Source of the DNA: Syntrophomonadaceae bacterium
Lineage (GTDB): Bacteria > Bacillota > Syntrophomonadia > Syntrophomonadales > Syntrophothermaceae
Direction: 5' to 3'
Assembly (NCBI GenBank): GCA_029907055.1
Contig: JARYMO010000019.1
Location: 1-12,647 of the forward strand
DNA length: 12,647 nt
Made by a program: the position numbers and the translations under genes. Numbering within the stretch: the first letter of the stretch is position 1; every line of letters starts with the position of its first letter. The notes under the pieces were generated by a model. The model was not told where the DNA came from. It was given only the letters and a program-made list of their open reading frames with translations, and made no database searches. This document shows, piece after piece, positions 1-4,849 of this stretch.

Positions 1-601
1 CCTCGCTGGCCTTCAGCACCGCCCGGCTGCGCTCCACCTCGGCGCGCGCGGCAGCCACGGCCTCCGGCCGGCTGCCTTCCCGCAGCAGCGCCAGCTGCGC
101 CTCCGCCGCCGCCAGCCGCTGGCGGTCGAGCTGCGCGGCCACCCGGTAGCGGTCCAGCTCTTCCTGCGCCAGCGCCCCCGCCTCGAACAGGGCCTCCCGG
201 CGCTGCAGCTCGGCCGCGCTCTTCTCGCAACTCAGGCGCGCCATCTCCAGGTTGGCCTCGGCATTCTTGATCTCCTGGGCCCGGGCCCCGGACAGCAGGT
301 CGTTCAACTGGGCCTCGGCCTTGAGCAGGGCCATGGCGTCCCGCTCACGCTGCGCCACCAGGTCATTGCGGGTCAGCGTCGCCAGCACCTGCCCCCTGCG
401 CACGGAATCCCCCTCCCTGGCTGCCAGGGTCTCCAGCGTGCCAGGCGCCCGCGCGCTCAACTGCACGGTGGTGGCCTCCACCGTACCCGAGGCCTCCAGG
501 GCTTCCCCCTTCTCCGCCAGGTAGGCATGGTATCCCCACCACCCCGCGTAGCACAGCCCTGCCAGCACCACCAGTGCCACCAACCGCTTGACCGCCGTCA
601 C
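1..601 (-). CDS. HlyD-family membrane fusion / efflux periplasmic adaptor protein (partial, C-terminus outside window)
   Basis: The minus frame is open from 601 to the window edge, giving 200 residues. Residues about 4-22 form one hydrophobic segment after a short basic start (TAVKRLVALVV), a signal anchor. Residues about 37-80 are the first half of a biotinyl/lipoyl-like domain (ASGTVEATTVQLSARAPGTL, then EGDSVRRGQVLATL). From about 85 onward is a long Ala/Glu/Arg/Leu-rich coiled-coil hairpin with the family-typical REALFEAGALAQEELDRYR and LLREGSRPEA stretches. Such adaptors link an inner-membrane ABC, MFS or RND pump to an outer component or extend outside the membrane; the pump is not in the window. 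GTG 601 is chosen because GGAGGGG lies 8 bases before it and it starts just before the membrane segment. The frame is also open upstream to GTG 610 and GTG 676. Family is secure, start less so. Confidence 0.88.
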   Translation of the reverse strand, partial: MTAVKRLVALVVLAGLCYAGWWGYHAYLAEKGEALEASGTVEATTVQLSARAPGTLETLAAREGDSVRRGQVLATLTRNDLVAQRERDAMALLKAEAQLNDLLSGARAQEIKNAEANLEMARLSCEKSAAELQRREALFEAGALAQEELDRYRVAAQLDRQRLAAAEAQLALLREGSRPEAVAAARAEVERSRAVLKASE

Positions 602-651
602 CGCGCCCACCCCTCCGCTCGCGCCGCCAGGTAAACTCTCGACCGGCTCAT
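598..651 (-). CDS. Possible 17-residue leader peptide overlapping the HlyD start
   Basis: On the minus strand an ATG at 651, preceded by GGAGG about 10 bases upstream, opens a short frame encoding MSRSRVYLAARAEGWAR. Its TGA (600-598) overlaps the proposed GTG start of the HlyD-type gene (601-599) in a GTGA arrangement, the classic geometry for translational coupling. It could equally be chance sequence if the adaptor starts at GTG 676. No homology is claimed. Confidence 0.22.
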   Translation of the reverse strand: MSRSRVYLAARAEGWAR

Positions 652-688
652 AGTTTCCCTGCCTCCACCCTACCACGTCCTCCCCCTT

Positions 689-715
689 GAAACAAGGGGA
701 CGCTCTTCTCGTTTC
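689..715. repeat. 27-bp hairpin repeat, copy 1
   Basis: The unit is GAAAC, then a 17-base middle containing GGGGACGCTCTT, then GTTTC. The outer arms are inverted repeats; one more T-A pair (688 and 716) extends the stem to 6 bp. It is nearly identical to copy 2, which starts 5 bases after this copy ends, and shares its core with copy 3 at 4748-4774. Confidence 0.85.
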
Positions 716-720
716 AGGCC

Positions 721-747
721 GAAACAAGGGGACGCTCTTTCTGTTTC
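721..747. repeat. 27-bp hairpin repeat, copy 2
   Basis: The arms GAAAC (721-725) and GTTTC (743-747) flank the same GGGGACGCTCTT core as copy 1; only a few bases before the right arm differ. On the minus strand the stem extends to 9 bp: GGCTGAAAC pairs with GTTTCGGCC, with one U-G wobble (positions 717-725 and 743-751). It may therefore fold in the leader RNA of the HlyD-type gene. Confidence 0.85.
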
Positions 748-876
748 AGCCTTCTCCCACCGCAACAGGACGTGCACCGCGTTTCGTCTCTCACCTGCCC
801 GCGCCGCTGGCTCCGATCTCCTTGATTCCCGCCGCAGGGCCAGGAATGGGGCAACGCGTGGCTGATGACAGAAACG

Positions 877-906
877 CGAAACCGCCGGGCCCGGAGGCCT
901 GGCGGT
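877..906 (-). terminator. Intrinsic terminator candidate after the 136-residue gene
   Basis: ACCGCC (881-886) plus GGCC (888-891) pairs with GGCC (896-899) plus GGCGGT (901-906) around the loop CGGA, with one unpaired position per side. On the minus strand the hairpin is followed by TTTCGCGTTTCTG, a broken T-rich tail. It lies about 40 bases past the stop of the minus gene at 944. The T-tract is imperfect, so termination is plausible rather than certain. Confidence 0.5.
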
Positions 907-943
907 GGTGGAGCATGCTGCAGGCGGGGAAGCGGCCGGTCTG

Positions 944-1354
944 CTAGCCCAGCAGTTCGGCCAAGCGGGCGAAGTCCTCCACTTTCACCTTGTCCATCAC
1001 TTCGTCCAGCGGGCGCATCATCTCGCAGGTCTCGCCGTTGGCACACTTGATGACCACCCGGTTCAACACCCGCTGGTACCCCTCGGCTCCCTGCACGATG
1101 CGGTAGTAACGGGTAATGCGCGAGAAGTGGGCCCGCATGAAGGTGCTGATATCAATGGCAGTCGGGACGATCTCGATGCGCAACAGGGCGTGCTCGGTGA
1201 GCACCCAGTCCAGCTCCCGGTAGCCCCGCTCCAGGGGCGCAGGCTCGCGATACTCGCGGTACCAGGCCAGCACCTGGCCGGCATTGGCCACCGCTTCCCT
1301 GAAGGCTCCGTAGGCAACGTCGCGCATGTACAGCCGGACCTGTTCCTGCTCCAT
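944..1354 (-). CDS. Unrecognised 136-residue protein
   Basis: I do not recognise a family. ATG 1354 is preceded by AAGGGGGG at 6 bases, and the frame ends at TAG 944-946. The composition is that of a real soluble, largely helical protein with many Glu, Arg and Tyr, for example LAWYREYREPAPLERGYREL and THALVSEA-like amphipathic stretches are absent while LTEHALLRIEIVPTAIDIST is present in the middle. There are two cysteines near the C-terminal third (KCANGETCEMMRP), spaced C-x6-C. No signal peptide or membrane segment is visible. It is transcribed alone, divergent from the SplB-like gene and followed by its own terminator candidate. Frames on the opposite strand over the same bases lack ribosome sites and look like shadows. 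The function is unknown. Confidence 0.75.
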   Translation of the reverse strand: MEQEQVRLYMRDVAYGAFREAVANAGQVLAWYREYREPAPLERGYRELDWVLTEHALLRIEIVPTAIDISTFMRAHFSRITRYYRIVQGAEGYQRVLNRVVIKCANGETCEMMRPLDEVMDKVKVEDFARLAELLG

Positions 1355-1447
1355 TGTCAGCCCCCCCTTCTGCCTACTGAATTCGGCGCCGCACCCGCGT
1401 CTTCCTCCCCGGCGCTCCCCGCGGCGGCTCTCCTGGCGACAGAGAGG

Positions 1448-1453
1448 TATACT
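1448..1453 (+). promoter_or_regulatory. Possible -10 element for the SplB-like gene
   Basis: TATACT matches the sigma-A -10 consensus at 5 of 6 positions and lies 41 bases before the GTG start. No convincing -35 is found 16-18 bases upstream. The overlapping GTATAC is self-complementary and could also serve the divergent gene. Weak call. Confidence 0.3.
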
Positions 1454-1494
1454 GGAAACAGGAGCCGCAACGGCCTGGCGGGGAGGCTGCCGCA

Positions 1495-2298
1495 GTGAGA
1501 GTGTTCGAGAAAGAATGCCGCAGTGCCCTGGTGAAGTCCGGCATCCCGGGCACCGAGTACTGCCTCAACCCTTACGGGGGCTGCGCGCATGCTTGCGTGT
1601 ACTGCTACGCGGCCTTCATGCGCCGCTTCCTGGGCACCGACCTGCCGTGGGGGTCTTTCGTGCAGGTCAAGGTGAACTTCGCCCAGCGCCTGGCCGCGCA
1701 ACTGAAACGGCCCAAGCAGGGGACGGTGCTGCTCTCCACCGTCACCGACCCCTACCAGCCGGTGGAACGCCACTACTGCCTCACCCGCGCCTCGCTGGAA
1801 GCGCTGGCCGGCACGGGGCTGCGCGTGTCCATCCTCACCAAGTCGGACCTGGTGGTGCGCGACCTGGACGTCATCACCCGGCTGCCGGACGTCGAGGTGG
1901 GGTTTTCCGTCACCACCGCCGAGGACGACACCGCCCGCTGGCTGGAGCCCGGCGCCCCGGGCCCCTCGCGCCGCTTCGCCGCCCTGCACACCCTGGCGGC
2001 CGCCGGCGTCCGCACCTGGGTCTTCGTCTCCCCGGTCATCCCCGCGGTGGCAGACTCGGAGGCCGCCCTGGCCGCCATCCTGGAACGGGCGCGCGAGGCA
2101 GGGGCGGCCTGGGCTGACTACGACCCCCTCAACTTCTACCCTTCCGCGGTGGCCAACCTGCACCGCCTGTTCTCCCGCCGCTGGCCGCAGCGGGTGCCGG
2201 CGCTGCAGGAGGCCCAGCGCGACGTCCACGCCTACCGGGAGCGCGTGGCAGCGCTGGCCGCCGCCGTGTGGCCCCGCTTCGGCTACGACCTCTCCTGA
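1495..2298 (+). CDS. SPL-family (SplB-like, COG1533) radical SAM protein
   Basis: A 267-residue protein starting at GTG 1495, chosen because GGGGAGG lies 8 bases upstream. Cys30, Cys34 and Cys37 (GGCAHACVYCYA) form the C-x3-C-x2-C motif that binds the radical SAM 4Fe-4S cluster. The preceding LNPYGGC and the following GTVLLSTVTDPYQPVE (about residues 75-90) are hallmarks of the spore-photoproduct-lyase-like superfamily. This branch is shorter than true SplB (about 340 residues) and usually has no proven substrate, so DNA-photoproduct repair should not be assumed. The protein looks complete: TIM-barrel-like alternation continues (VSILTKSDLVVRDLD, WVFVSPVIPAVAD) and it ends shortly after GYDLS. 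It is monocistronic and converges on the cyclophilin gene about 100 bases downstream. Confidence 0.9.
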   Translation: MRVFEKECRSALVKSGIPGTEYCLNPYGGCAHACVYCYAAFMRRFLGTDLPWGSFVQVKVNFAQRLAAQLKRPKQGTVLLSTVTDPYQPVERHYCLTRASLEALAGTGLRVSILTKSDLVVRDLDVITRLPDVEVGFSVTTAEDDTARWLEPGAPGPSRRFAALHTLAAAGVRTWVFVSPVIPAVADSEAALAAILERAREAGAAWADYDPLNFYPSAVANLHRLFSRRWPQRVPALQEAQRDVHAYRERVAALAAAVWPRFGYDLS

Positions 2299-2398
2299 GG
2301 ACCGCCGCACGACGTTTATCTGGCCCTGGCTGACGCCAACCGCGGCCCGCGCCGGCAGGCTCAGTGTCCCGCGCCGAGATGCTCCACTGCCGAGCAGG

Positions 2399-2926
2399 TC
2401 AGGCCTTCTGCACCTCCGGGTACTCCACGCCGAAGGTCTCCACCCTCACCGTGCGCATGCGCTGCGGCTCCAGGGGCCGGTCAGTGACGTCCCTGGGCAC
2501 GGCCACCAGGCGGTCGACCTCCTCCATCCCCGCGGTCACCCGCCCGAAGGCCGCGTACTGCCCGTCCAGGTGGGGGGCATCGGCCACCATGATAAAGAAC
2601 TGGGACCCGGCCGAATCCGGGTGCATGGCGCGGGCCATGGAAACGACTCCCCGCTGGTGTTTGAGACTGTTGGCAAACCCGTTGGCGGCGAACTCGCCGC
2701 GGATGGTGTACCCCGGCCCGCCGGTGCCCGTCCCCTGCGGGCACCCACCCTGGACCACGAAGCCGGGGATGACGCGGTGGAACACCTTCCCGTCGTAGAA
2801 CCCCTGTCCTGCCAGGGCAATGAAGTTGGCCACGGTGTTGGGCGCGACCTCAGGATACAGTTCCAGCGTGACAGAGCTGCCGTTCTCCATGGTGATCGTC
2901 GCTTCAGGGTTCCTGTTCACCGGCAT
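2399..2926 (-). CDS. Cyclophilin-type peptidyl-prolyl cis-trans isomerase
   Basis: A 175-residue cytoplasmic protein, the size of bacterial single-domain cyclophilins, with no signal peptide. Residues 49-61 carry FHRVIPGFVVQGG with the catalytic Arg51; GGPGYTIRGEF, the SAGSQFFI strand with the substrate-contacting Gln, and LDGQYAAFGRVTAGM follow in the canonical order. It catalyses proline isomerisation during protein folding. The tryptophan that confers strong cyclosporin binding in eukaryotes is replaced in this segment, as is common in bacteria. ATG 2926 has AAAGGA only about 2 bases upstream, so GTG 2920, two codons in and with 8-base spacing, may be the true start. It follows the glycosyltransferase by 52 bases on the same strand and could be co-transcribed. 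Confidence 0.95.
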   Translation of the reverse strand: MPVNRNPEATITMENGSSVTLELYPEVAPNTVANFIALAGQGFYDGKVFHRVIPGFVVQGGCPQGTGTGGPGYTIRGEFAANGFANSLKHQRGVVSMARAMHPDSAGSQFFIMVADAPHLDGQYAAFGRVTAGMEEVDRLVAVPRDVTDRPLEPQRMRTVRVETFGVEYPEVQKA

Positions 2927-2958
2927 CTTCCTTTCTTTTCTCAGGTACCCACATCATA

Positions 2959-2976
2959 CCCGGAACCGTCCCCGGG
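2959..2976 (-). repeat. Small inverted repeat with a GGGGACGGTT core
   Basis: Between the glycosyltransferase stop and the cyclophilin start, CCCGG and CCGGG flank an 8-base loop. Read on the minus strand the centre is GGGGACGGTT, close to the GGGGACGC core of the 27-bp repeats elsewhere in the window. It may be a short relative of that family, or a chance GC palindrome. There is no T-tract, so it does not look like a terminator. Confidence 0.35.
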
Positions 2977-2978
2977 CG

Positions 2979-4001
2979 TCACCCTCCTGCCACCTCCCGG
3001 TACACCCGCAGGTAGCCCGCGGTTTCGGCCGCCACGCTGAAGCGCCCGGCCACCAGGCGGCGGGCCCGCTCTCCCATCTGGCGGCGCAGCACGGGGTCGG
3101 CGCTCAGCCGCTCTACCGCCGCCGCCAGCTCTTGGGCGTCATGCACGTAGAACCCCTCCCGCCCCGGCTCCATCACCCCCAGGTTGCCGACCACCGCCGT
3201 CATCACCGCCGGCTTGCCCAGGCTCATGGCCTCCAGGGCGGCCTGCGGCTGCCCCTCGCTGGCCGAGGTGTTCAGCACCGCATCCGCCAGCCCCAACCAG
3301 GACGCCACCTCGCAGTGGGGGATCTCCCCCGCGTACACCACCCAGGGCAACTGCTCCATGCGACGGATGAGCCGGGCGGCGTATTCTGCGTCAAGCACTC
3401 CTCCCAGCACCAGCAGCCGCAGTCCCGGGCGCGTGCGGGCCACCGGGGCCATCCCCTCCAGCGCCAGCTCCAGCCGTTTCACCGGCCGCAGCCCGCCCGC
3501 CCACACCCAGACCACCTGCCCGGGCTGCAGGCCGGCATCCTCCCGCCGCAGCGGCGGCCCCGGCTCCAGCTCCACCCCCTGCGGGATGACGGTCACCGGT
3601 GTGGCCAGCCGAGGGACTCCCTCCGCCAGCAGCCGGAGGTGTTCGCGGCTGAACACCACTACCGCCCTCGCCACCTCCAGCGCCCGCCGCACCCGGGCCG
3701 AGCCCTCCCCGCCCAGCTGCAGGCTGAGGTCGGTGCCGGTGGCGGTGACCACCCAGGGGTACTGTCCCAGTTCAGGCACCACCTCCAGCGCCGTCCCCAT
3801 GTGCCCGGCATGGAAGCCGTGCACCAGGGCGGGGGGCCGCTCCGCCAGCGCGGCCTGCACCGCCCGCGGCCAGTCCGCCTCCTCCATGGTCACCACCTGC
3901 ACCTCCAGCCCCTGCCGCTGCAGGGCGCAGCTGATGCGGCGCACGGTGGTGCTGTTTCCGCGGGGGGCCCACAGGTAGGGGGTGAGCATCAGCACCCGCA
4001 C
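2979..4001 (-). CDS. GT4-family glycosyltransferase
   Basis: A 340-residue GT-B-fold retaining glycosyltransferase. The N-terminal Rossmann half begins MRVLMLTPYL and runs to about residue 160. The C-terminal half carries the nucleotide-sugar site: GGLRPVKRLE (169-178) and the E-x7-E motif SEGQPQAALEAM, with Glu249 and Glu257. It would move a sugar from a nucleotide donor to an unknown acceptor. The start is GTG 4001; the Shine-Dalgarno GAGGGA overlaps the stop of the PIG-L gene 10 bases upstream, which suggests translational coupling. A GT4 next to a PIG-L deacetylase recalls bacillithiol synthesis (BshA-BshB). However, the N-terminus (PYLWAPRGNSTTV) does not look like the BshA signature I know, so the product is more likely a deacetylated glycoconjugate. 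Family sure, substrate unknown. Confidence 0.9.
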   Translation of the reverse strand: MRVLMLTPYLWAPRGNSTTVRRISCALQRQGLEVQVVTMEEADWPRAVQAALAERPPALVHGFHAGHMGTALEVVPELGQYPWVVTATGTDLSLQLGGEGSARVRRALEVARAVVVFSREHLRLLAEGVPRLATPVTVIPQGVELEPGPPLRREDAGLQPGQVVWVWAGGLRPVKRLELALEGMAPVARTRPGLRLLVLGGVLDAEYAARLIRRMEQLPWVVYAGEIPHCEVASWLGLADAVLNTSASEGQPQAALEAMSLGKPAVMTAVVGNLGVMEPGREGFYVHDAQELAAAVERLSADPVLRRQMGERARRLVAGRFSVAAETAGYLRVYREVAGG

Positions 4002-4011
4002 TGCCCGTCCC

Positions 4012-4692
4012 TCACCACAGCCGGGAGGCCAGGACGACCTCGAAGCACTCGCAGTACTCGCCCCTGCCGGTCATCCCTCCCCGGTAGCGGTTGAGGCCTG
4101 CCACCGCCTGGTGGTACGCCACCCCGCTCACCTGGGAGACGTGCATCCGCAGGGCCTCGAGCTTGTCGGCCATGACCGCGCTGATGTCGAGGACGAACCC
4201 GGCCCGCGGCAGCGGCGTCCACACCTCGTAGCCCAGCACGGTCTGAACCCTCCAGGGCTGGTCCCCGCACTCCGCGAACCAGGGCCCGGCGGCGCGGCGG
4301 ACGGCCTCGCTCACCAGCGCGTGGGTGGCGCGGTGGTCGCGGGGTTCGTCGCCGGCATGCGGCAGGTAGACCACGTGTGGCCGCAGCTCGCGCAGCAGGG
4401 CCACCAGTCTCGTCAGCAGGGCGGTGTCGTCCTGCAGCCCGCCATCCGGACAGCGGAGAAACACCTGCTTCTCCGCTCCCAGCCGGCCCGCCGCCGCCGT
4501 CGCCTCCGCCTCGCGCCGCGCTGCCAGCTCGTCGCCCCGGCACGACAGGCTGCCCGCGCCTCCCGAGGTCAGGTACACCACCGTCACGCGGTGGCCGGCC
4601 AGCGCGTGCAGGCGCATGGCCCCCCCGCAGCCGATGATATCGTCGTCCGGGTGGGGGGCGAACACCGCCACCCGCAGCTCCTCCTCCTGCAT
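4012..4692 (-). CDS. PIG-L / LmbE-like zinc-dependent N-deacetylase
   Basis: A 226-residue enzyme of the family that removes N-acetyl groups from GlcNAc-type sugars (PIG-L, MshB, BshB). The metal and catalytic motif PHPDDD spans residues 13-18 (His14, Asp16, Asp17). The third ligand is expected in RDHRATH (119-124, His120 or His124). EARREAEA-like helix residues, YEVWTPLP, and a KLEALRMHVSQV helix followed by GLNRYRG are also typical. It looks full length and cytoplasmic. ATG 4692 has GGGAGGAGG directly upstream. It is the first gene of the minus-strand cluster and is followed at 10 bases by the glycosyltransferase that presumably shares its substrate. Bacillithiol-type or glycolipid roles are both possible; the sequence does not decide. 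Confidence 0.92.
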   Translation of the reverse strand: MQEEELRVAVFAPHPDDDIIGCGGAMRLHALAGHRVTVVYLTSGGAGSLSCRGDELAARREAEATAAAGRLGAEKQVFLRCPDGGLQDDTALLTRLVALLRELRPHVVYLPHAGDEPRDHRATHALVSEAVRRAAGPWFAECGDQPWRVQTVLGYEVWTPLPRAGFVLDISAVMADKLEALRMHVSQVSGVAYHQAVAGLNRYRGGMTGRGEYCECFEVVLASRLW

Positions 4693-4713
4693 GGCCCTCC
4701 TCCCTTCACCCCG

Positions 4714-4743
4714 CTGACAGGTGTGTTACACTGAACATACCAT
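4714..4743 (+). promoter_or_regulatory. Possible sigma-A-type promoter of the ygiQ-type gene
   Basis: CTGACA (4714-4719, 5 of 6 to the -35 consensus) is followed after 18 bases by TACCAT (4738-4743, 4 of 6 to the -10). Transcription would start around 4750, inside the 27-bp hairpin repeat, so the repeat would form the extreme 5' end of the mRNA. The spacer contains the near-palindrome GTGTTACAC. Moderate to low confidence. Confidence 0.35.
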
Positions 4744-4747
4744 ACCC

Positions 4748-4774
4748 GCAACCAGGGGACGCGCTTTTCGTTGC
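4748..4774. repeat. 27-bp hairpin repeat, copy 3 (compensatory stem changes)
   Basis: The unit is GCAAC, a 17-base middle with GGGGACGCGCTT, then GTTGC: exactly the length and layout of the two copies at 689-747. Relative to them, one stem base pair changed from A-T to C-G on both arms, so pairing is preserved while the core stays nearly constant. It lies between the PIG-L start and the ygiQ-type start, in the likely ygiQ leader. Confidence 0.8.
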
Positions 4775-4849
4775 ACTGCGCCCGCCGGGCGCGGGACGCC
4801 CGACCCGTCCCGGCCGCCGACTGCCTGCCCGGCAAGGAGGCTCACCGCC

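Larger units (their letters stand above)
602..943. other. Intergenic region with two hairpin repeats and a terminator
   Basis: This is about 340 bases without a convincing gene. It holds the leader of the HlyD-type gene, two tandem 27-bp hairpin repeats (689-747) and the terminator of the 136-residue gene (877-906). Short frames crossing the repeats exist on both strands, but they have no Shine-Dalgarno site and unnatural composition. I see no clear promoter for the HlyD-type gene here. Confidence 0.6.

Noticed and set aside
689..747. CRISPR-like direct repeats
   Set aside because: There are only two adjacent units with a 5-base gap, no spacer-sized interval and no cas gene. The third unit is 4 kb away and differs in its arms.
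687..947. An 86-codon plus-strand frame crossing the hairpin repeats
   Set aside because: There is no ribosome site, and its N-terminus is only a translation of the repeat units.
1717..1735. Another GGGGACGG-core repeat
   Set aside because: The match lies in the conserved coding stretch KQGTVLLSTV of the SplB-like gene and has no inverted arms.
1357..2310. A 317-codon minus-strand frame
   Set aside because: It is antisense to the SplB-like gene, with no ribosome site or motif.
2820..4094. A 424-codon plus-strand frame
   Set aside because: It is antisense to the cyclophilin start and the glycosyltransferase; the product is His/Gln/Pro/Arg-rich and unnatural.
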